A stretch of 23,942 nt of DNA from Prevotellaceae bacterium UBA4361. Its GTDB lineage: Bacteria > Bacteroidota > Bacteroidia > Bacteroidales > Bacteroidaceae. The notes under the pieces were generated by a model that saw only the letters and a list, made by a program, of their open reading frames with translations, did not search any database and was not told the DNA's origin. Of the stretch, positions 1 through 6,865 are shown piece by piece. The stretch covers positions 70,970 to 94,911 of the forward strand of contig DGSN01000001.1 of the NCBI GenBank assembly GCA_002393575.1. Direction: 5' to 3'. Made by a program: the position numbers and the translations under genes. The first letter of the stretch is position 1. Each line of letters begins with the position of its first letter.

Positions 1-3
1 AAC

Positions 4-24
4 TGCTCTTATACCGAACTCACG
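4..24 (-). repeat. Dispersed intergenic motif, copy 1
   Basis: Read on the minus strand this is CGTGAGTTCGGTATAAGA followed by GCA. It matches 20 of 21 bases with 4006-4026 (plus) and 17 of 18 core bases with 23879-23896 (plus). All three copies are intergenic. The window edge cuts off the far side of this copy, so its full length cannot be judged. Confidence 0.7.
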
Positions 25-62
25 TTTGTTTTATGTGTAGCGGTGTCTTTGCCCTAAAGGAA

Positions 63-140
63 ACGGCGTTGCATATCTAAATTGTATGGCGTACCAATTA
101 CAATTGGTGTGGCGTTCCTATTGTATATTGCACGTAAGGG
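63..140. repeat. Palindromic dispersed element, copy 1
   Basis: The stretch contains ACGGCGTTGCATAT (63-76), the small inverted repeat ACCAATT-AC-AATTGGT (92-107), GTGGCGT, TTCCTATTG (116-124), and GCACGTAAGGG near the right end. The reverse complement of 16558-16634 carries ACGGCATTGCATAT, GTGGCGTAC and TTCCTATTG, and GCACGTAGGG sits beside that copy. The two are clearly related, but this one is diverged or rearranged and lacks the long perfect hairpin. It resembles a small non-autonomous palindromic element. Its exact ends are uncertain. Confidence 0.5.
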
Positions 141-143
141 CAT

Positions 144-182
144 AAAAAAGGGCTACCCCGTTTCTCACGAAAAAGAATAGCC
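144..182 (-). terminator. Probable terminator of galE
   Basis: On the minus strand the arms GGCTA (182-178) and TAGCC (155-151) enclose about 22 bases, including a small TTCT/AGAA inner pairing, and are followed directly by a six-T run (149-144). It lies about 60 bp beyond the galE stop codon in the right orientation. The outer stem has only five pairs, so strength is uncertain. Confidence 0.5.
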
Positions 183-244
183 ACAACACAAACACAAAAT
201 AAAACACGACAAACAATTCTGGTTAAACCCAGAATGTTGTACTT

Positions 245-1279
245 TTACTGGATGCCGTCTTCGCGCAGTTTGCACTGCCACTTCCAGGCCGAAGCCAGAA
301 TATCGTTCAGTGGCGTGTCTGCACTCCAGCCCAGCACCTTGTTAGCCTTGTCCACATTGCCCCAGATGGCCTCGATGTCGCCTTCGCGACGGGGAGCGTA
401 CTCCCAGGGCAGTTTCACACCAGTTGCCTTCTCAAAGCCTTCCACGATTTCGAGGGTTGAATAGCCGTGGCCTGTACCGATGTTGAACACCTCCACTGGG
501 TCAGTCTCCTGTTCCAGCACACGCTGCATGGCCTTCACGTGAGCCTTGGCCAAATCGACCACATAGATGTAGTCGCGGATGCAGGTGTGGTCGGGCGTGT
601 TGTAGTCGTTGCCGAAAATCTTCAACTGCTTGCGGATGCCAATGGCTGTCTGGGTGACGAATGGTATGAGGTTCATGGGCACACCGTTAGGAAGTTCGCC
701 AATGTTGGCAGACGGGTGTGCGCCGATGGGGTTGAAGTAGCGCAGGATGATGGACTTGATGGGGGCACCCGAATGGATGTAGTCCTGAATGATTTCCTCG
801 TTGATTTGCTTCGTGTTGCCATAGGGCGAGAGGGCCTTCTGGATGGGAGCCTCCTCCGTCACGGGAAGGTTCTCTGGCGTGGGCTGGCCATACACGGTGC
901 ATGAAGAAGAGAAGATGATGCCCTTGCCGCCATACTTGGCCATCAACTCCAGCACGTTCATGAGTGAGTTGAGGTTGTTGCGGTAGTAGAGCAGGGGCTT
1001 TTCCACCGATTCGCCCACAGCCTTAGAGGCGGCGAAGTGGATACATCCTTTGATTTGATATTTCTTGAACACGGCTTCGGTGGCTGCAAAGTCGTTCAAA
1101 TCGACTTTTTCGAAGGCAGGACGAATGCCGGTGATTTTCTCGATTCCGTCAACTACGTTGGCGTTAGAGTTTGATAAGTTGTCGATAATAACTACGTCGT
1201 AACCCGCTTCTTGCAGTTCTACTGTAGTGTGTGAACCGATGAAACCTGTTCCGCCGGTCACGAGGATTGTTTCTTTCAT
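245..1279 (-). CDS. galE: UDP-glucose 4-epimerase
   Basis: This enzyme interconverts UDP-glucose and UDP-galactose with bound NAD in the cytoplasm, feeding galactose use and surface polysaccharide synthesis. The 344-residue product has the family's usual length. An N-terminal Rossmann motif GGTGFIGSH lies at residues 9-17, the catalytic S/T region FSSSCTVYGQP at 123-133, and the YxxxK pair (Tyr153, Lys157) in SPYGNTK. The C-terminal half carries the substrate-binding segments typical of the extended SDR family. The start codon at 1279 places the Rossmann strand at the expected distance. A possible -7 box lies about 105 bp upstream (1392-1385), and a terminator-like hairpin follows the gene, so it is probably transcribed alone. 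Close relatives accept other UDP-hexoses, but length and motifs favour GalE proper. Confidence 0.95.
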   Translation of the reverse strand: MKETILVTGGTGFIGSHTTVELQEAGYDVVIIDNLSNSNANVVDGIEKITGIRPAFEKVDLNDFAATEAVFKKYQIKGCIHFAASKAVGESVEKPLLYYRNNLNSLMNVLELMAKYGGKGIIFSSSCTVYGQPTPENLPVTEEAPIQKALSPYGNTKQINEEIIQDYIHSGAPIKSIILRYFNPIGAHPSANIGELPNGVPMNLIPFVTQTAIGIRKQLKIFGNDYNTPDHTCIRDYIYVVDLAKAHVKAMQRVLEQETDPVEVFNIGTGHGYSTLEIVEGFEKATGVKLPWEYAPRREGDIEAIWGNVDKANKVLGWSADTPLNDILASAWKWQCKLREDGIQ

Positions 1280-1384
1280 GTGTATGTGTAAGTTTAATAA
1301 TTAGTGTTGTTCATTTTTGTTCTTTAGTCTTGGACTCCCTCTGTTTCTCGGCCGAGGTGTCCCAACTGCTGAGTTTTGGTTTTG

Positions 1385-1392
1385 CAAATTTA
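1385..1392 (-). promoter_or_regulatory. Possible galE promoter -7 box
   Basis: On the minus strand this reads TAAATTTG, a match to the Bacteroidetes -7 consensus TAnnTTTG, about 105 bp upstream of the galE start. No TTTG is visible at the expected -33 spacing, so support is partial. The predicted leader contains the palindrome CTCGGCCGAG. Confidence 0.35.
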
Positions 1393-1510
1393 GGACAAAT
1401 TATTGACTTGACACGCTTAAAAGGGCATTTATTTTTTTTGAAAATGCACTTTCGGTCAAAAAGAGCCTTTTTTTCTTACGTAAAGGTGAATTTCAATCCC
1501 TTGCAGAGGC

Positions 1511-2689
1511 TCATTTCTTGCGTCGGTACTCGGGTTTCTTCCAGAAGTTCACCCCCAGCAGGTACTTGATGGTGCCGTAGGTGTTGGTCAGACCGAACTT
1601 CTGCTTTCGGTAGGAGTAGGTGTGGGCCTCGAAGATGAGCCCGTTGAACATGCGGGTGTTGTTCCAGAAGAGCGAGAGGCGCAGGTTCACATCGGTGGAG
1701 ATGTTGTTGAGGATGGAGTGCGTATCCTCCTGAGCCTCAGTGATGTTCGACCGGCGGTAGCCCACATTGGGCATGAGCGAGACGGCGAAGAACACGTTGC
1801 GTCCCAACACGCAGTTGTAGTTGTAGCCGATGCTCACGCTGTAGTCCTGATAGTTCACCTGGTTGAAGAGCAAAGTGGAGTCGATGTCCTCTTTGATGTA
1901 GTCGGGCAGTTCTTCTTTGTCGAACTTGATGCGCTGGTGGTTGTACTGGAAGCCGAGGCTCCAACTGCCGCAACTTTTCCGTTGCACGGCATTGGCTCCG
2001 AAAGCGGCGGGCCAGGAGAAGTGGCGGTTGTTGAACAGATAGACCACGTTGAAACCTTTGCAGCGCGAGTCCAACCCGTGGAACGCACGGTCGCGCCCAG
2101 TCAGGCTGATGCCGCTCACGCTCCTGATTTCGGCACTCTTTCCCGAATTGAAAGTGTAGTATTCGCCAAAAATCTTGGCCGTGTGAATCACCAGCGACTG
2201 GCGGAGCGAAGTTCCGTTCGTCTTGCCGGCCCTGATGCCCAGGTCGTTCATGTTCCACACGGCTCCATAGCCTAAGATACTATAATATATATACCCACCG
2301 AGAATGACCGAAGGGTCGGACTGGATAATCATCGAATTGTTGGTCGATGATGAACGCAGGAAATAGTAGTCGTGCCAGTAGGACACCTCCAGTTGGGCCG
2401 TGAGGTTATACTTCTGAGGGGTCACGTAGTTGGTGTCGCAGTCCATGAAAAAGTGGGACACACCATCCACCACGCGTGTGAGGAATGACTTTTTCTTCAC
2501 GGGCAGAGATGGCAAGTCGGTGTGCTTCTCGGTCACGACCACACTGTCCAGGAGCAGGCTGGACTCTTCGCCATGAGCCTCCTCGTCATGGACGGAAATA
2601 GAATCGCTTGGAGCCAATGGCACATCTGTCTGTGCAACAGCGGTTGCACAAGACAAAACCATCCCTAATGCGATTAGAAGTCTCCTCAT
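1511..2689 (-). CDS. DUF4421 family exported protein, probably outer membrane
   Basis: The 392-residue protein begins with a signal peptide (MRRLLIALGMVLSCATAVAQ). After a linker it shows alternating aromatic and polar strands ending in turns, the pattern of an outer-membrane beta-barrel. Segments such as GGYIYYSILGYGAVWN, SGISLTGRDRAFHGL and SLGFQYNHQRI resemble the DUF4421 family of Bacteroidota, whose biochemical role is unknown. A longer frame upstream exists, but the start at 2689 is preferred because it begins the signal peptide and forms an ATGA overlap with the stop of the oxidoreductase gene (2686-2689). That overlap suggests translational coupling and one shared promoter upstream of the oxidoreductase. 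The family assignment is from memory of sequence style. Confidence 0.72.
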   Translation of the reverse strand: MRRLLIALGMVLSCATAVAQTDVPLAPSDSISVHDEEAHGEESSLLLDSVVVTEKHTDLPSLPVKKKSFLTRVVDGVSHFFMDCDTNYVTPQKYNLTAQLEVSYWHDYYFLRSSSTNNSMIIQSDPSVILGGYIYYSILGYGAVWNMNDLGIRAGKTNGTSLRQSLVIHTAKIFGEYYTFNSGKSAEIRSVSGISLTGRDRAFHGLDSRCKGFNVVYLFNNRHFSWPAAFGANAVQRKSCGSWSLGFQYNHQRIKFDKEELPDYIKEDIDSTLLFNQVNYQDYSVSIGYNYNCVLGRNVFFAVSLMPNVGYRRSNITEAQEDTHSILNNISTDVNLRLSLFWNNTRMFNGLIFEAHTYSYRKQKFGLTNTYGTIKYLLGVNFWKKPEYRRKK

Positions 2690-3681
2690 ATTTTGCCTAA
2701 CACTCTGTCCATCACCCAGTTTGTGGGCGTTGCGCTCATCGAGTCGCAGTCGCACTTCTCTTTCCCCTGCAAATGGCGCACAACCTTCTCAATCAACCCC
2801 ATCTGCACATGCGGTGGGTTGGGCACCACGATTTTCTCCTGCCCCCGCTCGGTGTCGAGCAAGATAGGCTCATAGTCGAACACCGAGAAGACCACCTTTC
2901 CCCGAGTACCCACGATGGAAATGCGGTCGCGTCGGGCAGACTCGTGGGCCACAAAACACCACGACCCGCTGCCCGAAAGCCCGTTGGCAAAACGGAAGCA
3001 GGCGTTGAACGTGTCTTCCACCTTGTAAAGGCCCAGCATATTCTGGCAGAAACCCTCCGCCTCGATGATGGGGCCGAACCAATATTGCAGCAGGTCAATC
3101 TGGTGGGCTGCCAAGTCGTAAAAGTAACCACCGCCACCCGCTACCTCGGGCTGCAGTCGCCAGGGCAGTTCCTTCCCGCTCTTGTAGTCCAGTTCGCGCG
3201 GAGGCACCGCAAAACGTATCTGTACCGTCAGCACCTTGCCGATGTCGCCTCCCTGCACAATCTCCTTCACCCGCTCGAAGTAGGGCAGATACCGCCTGTA
3301 GAACGCCACAAAACACGGGATGTCCGTCAGTTCGCTGATGCGGTTCACACGCAGGCAGTCCTCATAACTCGCCGCCAGCGGTTTTTCTATATAGGCTGGC
3401 TTGCCGGCTTTCATCGCCATGATGGCAAAGGTGGCATGGGAGGATGGGGGAGTGGCGATGTAGATGGCATTCACCTCCGGGTCGCTCACCAGTGCTTGTG
3501 CGTCCGCGTAATACTTCTTGATGTTGTGGCGCTCGGCATACGACCGTGCTTTCTCCTTGTCGCGGCTCATCACAGCCACCACCTGACTGCCCTCAATCTT
3601 TCCGAAGGCAGGCCCGCTCTTCTTCTCGGTCACTTCGCCGCAGCCGATAAAGCCCCATTTCACAGTCTTTTGATATTCCAT
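2686..3681 (-). CDS. Gfo/Idh/MocA family NAD(P)-dependent oxidoreductase
   Basis: The 331-residue product fits this family of sugar and inositol dehydrogenases, which oxidise or reduce hydroxyl groups of carbohydrates. The nucleotide-binding motif GFIGCGEV is at residues 10-17, the hallmark EKP with Lys100 follows AYIEKPLA, and the substrate-pocket motif is YDLAAHQIDLL with Asp189 and His193. The frame extends upstream to 3819, but the start at 3681 is chosen because the homologous region begins there and a strong promoter (3760-3791) lies inside the longer frame. The gene ends in an ATGA overlap with the DUF4421 gene. The substrate cannot be read from the sequence. No signal peptide is visible, so the enzyme is probably cytoplasmic. 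Confidence 0.9.
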   Translation of the reverse strand: MEYQKTVKWGFIGCGEVTEKKSGPAFGKIEGSQVVAVMSRDKEKARSYAERHNIKKYYADAQALVSDPEVNAIYIATPPSSHATFAIMAMKAGKPAYIEKPLAASYEDCLRVNRISELTDIPCFVAFYRRYLPYFERVKEIVQGGDIGKVLTVQIRFAVPPRELDYKSGKELPWRLQPEVAGGGGYFYDLAAHQIDLLQYWFGPIIEAEGFCQNMLGLYKVEDTFNACFRFANGLSGSGSWCFVAHESARRDRISIVGTRGKVVFSVFDYEPILLDTERGQEKIVVPNPPHVQMGLIEKVVRHLQGKEKCDCDSMSATPTNWVMDRVLGKI

Positions 3682-3759
3682 AGTTACTTGCTTCCCATCC
3701 TTTTGTAGCGCTCCTAACTCGTCAGCATCTACATAGCGTGGGTTCTTGCTTTTGGGTTG

Positions 3760-3791
3760 CAAAAGTACGAAAGTTCTTTGACCTGCCCAAA
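3760..3791 (-). promoter_or_regulatory. Promoter of the oxidoreductase-DUF4421 operon
   Basis: On the minus strand TTTG (3791-3788) is followed after exactly 20 bp by TACTTTTG (3767-3760), a near-perfect Bacteroidetes sigma-A promoter. It predicts a leader of about 70 bases before the ATG at 3681 and supports that start over the upstream one. Confidence 0.75.
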
Positions 3792-3905
3792 AAAAATCCC
3801 AATAAAGTTCAGTCAACACTTTCTAAAACGAAACCTGTGCATTTTAACAAGGCCCAACCTTCACACCTTTCGGGGAGGTTCTTCCACTCCTTCCGCTGCG
3901 GCTCT

Positions 3906-3978
3906 TCCACAGAGTCACGAGGGGCAGTGGAGGAGAGTCACGTGACTCTGTGGAGTAGAGTCATGAGAGGTAACGACG
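3906..3978. repeat. 23-bp-periodic repeat with nested palindromes
   Basis: AGAGTCA occurs at 3911-3917, 3934-3940 and 3957-3963, exactly 23 bp apart each time, and the first two units share flanks (AGAGTCACG, GTGGAG). The stretch also contains the perfect 16-bp palindrome AGAGTCACGTGACTCT (3934-3949) and a 14-bp inverted repeat (3906-3919 with 3941-3954). The third unit is strongly diverged. Confidence 0.6.
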
Positions 3979-4005
3979 AAGCCCCTCTGGAAACTCTTCA
4001 TAATG

Positions 4006-4026
4006 CGTGAGTTCGGTGTAAGAGCA
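4006..4026 (+). repeat. Dispersed intergenic motif, copy 2
   Basis: CGTGAGTTCGGTGTAAGA followed by GCA, differing at one base from the copy at 4-24. Here the first seven bases also pair with ACTCACG at 4026-4032, giving a 7-bp stem with a 13-base loop. Confidence 0.7.
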
Positions 4027-4203
4027 CTCACGTTGAAGGAAGTCCTTTTATCGCTTCTTGCCGTGCAAGCACTTGGCGATGACACGGGCTTTAGAAACAA
4101 ACTGTGGGTTTTGCAACTTTCTTGAGATTTTTTTCAAAAAATGTAAGGAGGGCATCCACTTCGTTCTTTTGCCGCCTGTTTTTTTGACAAAAAGAGGCGT
4201 AGT

Positions 4204-4235
4204 GTTGTATAATCCAAACTTTTTCCGTAAATTTG
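4204..4235 (+). promoter_or_regulatory. Promoter of the nucleotidyltransferase remnant and rlmD
   Basis: GTTG (4204-4207) is followed after 20 bp by TAAATTTG (4228-4235), a good Bacteroidetes promoter. The first ATG downstream is at 4258 and opens the 44-codon remnant. Because no better promoter is visible between 4258 and 4440, it may also serve rlmD. Confidence 0.6.
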
Positions 4236-4257
4236 TGGCGAAAACAAAATTGTCGAT

Positions 4258-4392
4258 ATGAACGAGAGTTTTTTCAATGCCATACAAAAGAAAAGTCGGG
4301 AAACCATGCCAAAGGGAACGCGGGTTCTTCTTTTTGGCTCTCAGGCTCGTGGAGATGCAGGTAGAGAGTCGGATTGGGATGTCCTGATATGA
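4258..4392 (+). pseudogene. Truncated MNT-type nucleotidyltransferase (MntA-like)
   Basis: The 44-codon frame contains RVLLFGSQARGDAGRESDWD, the catalytic GSxARG...SDxD motif of polymerase-beta-like nucleotidyltransferases, such as the MntA antitoxin of HEPN-MNT pairs. It stops right after DVLI, whereas members normally continue to about 100 residues with the third acidic residue and the rest of the fold. The stop at 4390-4392 therefore removes more than half the domain. No continuation is recognisable in other frames before rlmD, which suggests deletion rather than a simple frameshift. No HEPN partner lies in the window. The promoter and start codon look intact, so a short peptide might still be made. 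It could alternatively be a tiny functional protein, but I consider that less likely. Confidence 0.7.
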
Positions 4393-4439
4393 TTTCCAAC
4401 CAGTAGTTTTATTTGCAAAATCGGAAAAGAGAGAAATAT

Positions 4440-5870
4440 ATGGCTCGTAACAAGAAAAAGCAGTTGCCGCTGCTGGAGCAGGTGACCATCACGGCTTGTG
4501 CCGCTGAGGGGAAGGCTTTGGCACGTGCGGATGACAAGGTGGTGTTTGTGCCTTTTGTCGTGCCTGGCGATGTGGTGGACTTGCAGGTGAAAAAGAAAAA
4601 AAGTTCCTATATGGAGGCTGTGGCAGTCCGTTTCCATCAGCGCTCGCCTCTGCGCACCGAACCTCGTTGCCGCCACTACGGGGTGTGCGGCGGTTGCAAG
4701 TGGCAGTGTCTCCAATATGGGGAACAACTGAAGGCGAAACAGCAGCAAGTGCTGGACAACCTCACCCGCATTGGGAAGGTGGAATTGCCTGAGTTTATGC
4801 CCATCTTGGGAAGTAAGAAGATTTATGGCTACCGCAATAAGTTGGAGTTCGGATTCAGCAATAAGCGTTGGCTGACGGAGGAGGAAGTGGCTTGGCCGGA
4901 TGGCGAGAATCGTCCGATGCGCGGGCCTGCTGTGGGGTTCCACATCACGGGCGCATTTGACAAAATTCTCGACATCGAAGAGTGCCACTTGATGGACGAC
5001 ATCAACAACCAAATCCGCAACGACATTCGTCGGTATGCTCTCCAGCATGGGCTTGAGTTTTACGACCTGCGCGAGAACCGAGGACTGCTCCGCTCGCTCA
5101 TGATTCGCACCAGCAACACGGGAGAACTGATGTTCCTCGTCCAGTTTCGCATCGACACGCCCGAAGAGCAGCAACAGGCCGATGCGCTGATGCAGCATCT
5201 GAGTGAAACCTTTCCTCAAATCACGTCACTCCTTTATGTTGATAATCATAAGGCTAACGACACGTTTGGTGACCAAGAGATTCATGTGGTGAAGGGCAAG
5301 GATCACATCTTTGAGCAGATGGAAGATTTGCGCTTCAAGGTGGGGCCAAAGTCATTCTATCAGACAAACACGGAGCAGGCGTATGAACTGTATAAGGTGG
5401 CGCGGAGTTTTGCAGGATTGACAGGCAAGGAGTTGGTGTATGACCTGTACACGGGCACTGGCACCATCGCCAACTTTGTGGCGCATCGGGCGCGTCAGGT
5501 CATCGGCATTGAGTATGTTCCCGAGGCTATTGAGGATGCCAAAGTGAACTCGGACATCAACGGTATCACCAACACGCTTTTCTATGCGGGCGACATGAAA
5601 GACATCCTCACCACCGACTTCATCGAGGAGCATGGCCGCCCCGATGTCATCATCACCGACCCGCCAAGGGCTGGCATGCACCAGGATGTGATTGACAGCA
5701 TTCTCTTTGCCGCTCCTGGACGCATTGTTTATGTGAGTTGCAACCCTGCCACTCAGGCGCGTGACCTCCAACTGCTTGATGCACAGTATAAAGTAACGAA
5801 AGTTCAACCCGTCGATATGTTTCCCCACACACAGCATGTGGAAAATGTCGTGTTATTGGAAAGAAGATGA
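4440..5870 (+). CDS. rlmD: 23S rRNA (uracil-C5)-methyltransferase, RlmD/RumA family
   Basis: The enzyme uses S-adenosylmethionine to methylate C5 of a uridine in 23S rRNA (U1939 in E. coli). The 476-residue protein opens with a TRAM-like RNA-binding domain (about 10-65). An iron-sulphur cluster site follows: Cys77, Cys83 and Cys86 in CRHYGVCGGC, plus Cys182. The methyltransferase domain has DLYTGTGTI, the motif TDPPRAG, the catalytic cysteine Cys434 in YVSCNPAT, and a C-terminal HVENV with the catalytic Glu468. The start at 4440 is preferred over 4413 because MARNKKKQLP begins the conserved region. The stop codon overlaps the next start as ATGA. RlmC or TrmA-like specificity cannot be fully excluded. 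Confidence 0.9.
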   Translation: MARNKKKQLPLLEQVTITACAAEGKALARADDKVVFVPFVVPGDVVDLQVKKKKSSYMEAVAVRFHQRSPLRTEPRCRHYGVCGGCKWQCLQYGEQLKAKQQQVLDNLTRIGKVELPEFMPILGSKKIYGYRNKLEFGFSNKRWLTEEEVAWPDGENRPMRGPAVGFHITGAFDKILDIEECHLMDDINNQIRNDIRRYALQHGLEFYDLRENRGLLRSLMIRTSNTGELMFLVQFRIDTPEEQQQADALMQHLSETFPQITSLLYVDNHKANDTFGDQEIHVVKGKDHIFEQMEDLRFKVGPKSFYQTNTEQAYELYKVARSFAGLTGKELVYDLYTGTGTIANFVAHRARQVIGIEYVPEAIEDAKVNSDINGITNTLFYAGDMKDILTTDFIEEHGRPDVIITDPPRAGMHQDVIDSILFAAPGRIVYVSCNPATQARDLQLLDAQYKVTKVQPVDMFPHTQHVENVVLLERR

Positions 5871-6787
5871 GCACTTATTTTGACTACCAAGCCGCCAATC
5901 ACTACACGGACTATCCCGTGAAAGAACCTGCTGAACTGATGTCTTTTCTGATGCGGGTCATGCAGGGCATTTCGCGCACCAAGGCGAAAGAGTTGCTGAG
6001 CCAACGCATGGTGTATGTGGACCATGTCATTACCACGCGATATAACCACCCTTTACTTCCAGGGCAGTTGGTGCAGGTGGCCAAGAACCGCCATAAGCAT
6101 GAACTCAGAAGCCGATGGGTGCGCCTCGTCTATGAGGATGCGTTTCTCCTTGTAGTGGAGAAGAAGGAGGGCATTCTGACCAATGCGTTGCCGGGCGACA
6201 GGAGAGAGAACGTGAAGTCGATTTTGGACGAGTATGTGAAACGACAGAGTAAATCTTTCTCCGTCCACACGGTGCATCGGCTCGACAAGGGTACCTCGGG
6301 GTTGCTCCTGTTTGCCAAACGGCGTGATATTCAGCAGATGTTCACCGACAACTGGCACGATCTCGTGACGGATCGTCGCTATGTGGCTGTGGCTCAGGGG
6401 GAGATGGAGAAGGACAGTGGTACGGTGACTTCATGGCTGGCCGACAACAAGATGTTCGTGTCCTATTCCACTCCTTTTGACAATGGGGGCAAACAGGCCA
6501 TCACGCACTATCGTACATTGGAACGGAAGAATGGCTATTCGCTGGTGGAACTGAAATTGGACACGGGCCGGAAAAATCAGATTCGTGTGCATCTGCATGA
6601 CCTCGGACACCCTATTGTGGGCGATTATAAGTATGGCAGTACGGTGGAAGAATATGGCGACCGCAGCAATCCCGTGGGGCGAATCTGTCTGCATGCCTTC
6701 CGTCTTGTGTTCCGTCACCCGATAACGGGCGAGACACTGAATTTTGAGACCCCTTATCCAGGGTGTTTTATGCAGTTGTTGCACTGA
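5867..6787 (+). CDS. RluA family pseudouridine synthase
   Basis: This enzyme isomerises specific uridines in rRNA or tRNA to pseudouridine. The 306-residue protein has an N-terminal S4-like RNA-binding region (about residues 30-75, RTKAKELLSQRMVYVDHV). The catalytic motif HRLDKGTSG holds the nucleophile Asp140. The downstream family motifs RRYVAVAQG and TGRKNQIRVHLHDLGHPIVGD are present. It overlaps rlmD by ATGA, so the two RNA-modification genes are probably translated together. The target position (RluC, RluD or another subgroup) cannot be assigned from sequence alone. Confidence 0.92.
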   Translation: MSTYFDYQAANHYTDYPVKEPAELMSFLMRVMQGISRTKAKELLSQRMVYVDHVITTRYNHPLLPGQLVQVAKNRHKHELRSRWVRLVYEDAFLLVVEKKEGILTNALPGDRRENVKSILDEYVKRQSKSFSVHTVHRLDKGTSGLLLFAKRRDIQQMFTDNWHDLVTDRRYVAVAQGEMEKDSGTVTSWLADNKMFVSYSTPFDNGGKQAITHYRTLERKNGYSLVELKLDTGRKNQIRVHLHDLGHPIVGDYKYGSTVEEYGDRSNPVGRICLHAFRLVFRHPITGETLNFETPYPGCFMQLLH

Positions 6788-6811
6788 TTTTGCGATAAAA
6801 TGTGTGAAAGA

Positions 6812-6843
6812 TTTGAATTTCTCGAAAAAAAGTACTATATTTG
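6812..6843 (+). promoter_or_regulatory. Promoter of the primary sigma factor gene
   Basis: TTTG (6812-6815), 20 bp, then TATATTTG (6836-6843): a textbook Bacteroidetes promoter and the best in the window. Its -7 box ends 22 bases before the ATG at 6866, so the leader would be short. The leader contains the palindrome ACGCGT. Confidence 0.8.
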
Positions 6844-6865
6844 CACGCTTTTTTACGCGTAAAGT

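Larger units (their letters stand above)
1..244. other. Non-coding flank downstream of galE
   Basis: No convincing gene is visible here. The stretch holds a reverse-orientation copy of a dispersed motif (4-24), a palindromic dispersed element (about 63-140) related to one at 16558-16634, and a terminator-like hairpin for the leftward galE transcript (144-182). The rest, roughly 25-62 and 183-244, shows nothing I can name. Confidence 0.7.
3682..4257. other. Gene-poor spacer with repeats between divergent transcripts
   Basis: I see no gene here that I can support. The region contains the minus-strand promoter (3760-3791), a short repeat array with nested palindromes (3906-3978), a copy of the dispersed motif (4006-4026), an imperfect hairpin with CGCCT/AGGCG arms and an A/T inner stem (4173-4199), and a plus-strand promoter (4204-4235). 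Open frames across 4048-4287 (minus) and 4058-4261 (plus) lack recognisable domains and run through the repeat and promoter sequences. Confidence 0.65.

Noticed and set aside
3682..3819. Upstream extension of the oxidoreductase reading frame
   Set aside because: The added 46 residues are not family-like, and a near-perfect promoter lies inside them, so this is leader DNA.
3906..3978. CRISPR array
   Set aside because: The 23-bp units are directly adjacent with no unique spacers, there are only two good units, and no cas genes are present.
4048..4287. Possible small minus-strand gene in the spacer before rlmD
   Set aside because: It has no recognisable domain, runs across the plus-strand promoter and hairpin, and starts inside the nucleotidyltransferase remnant.
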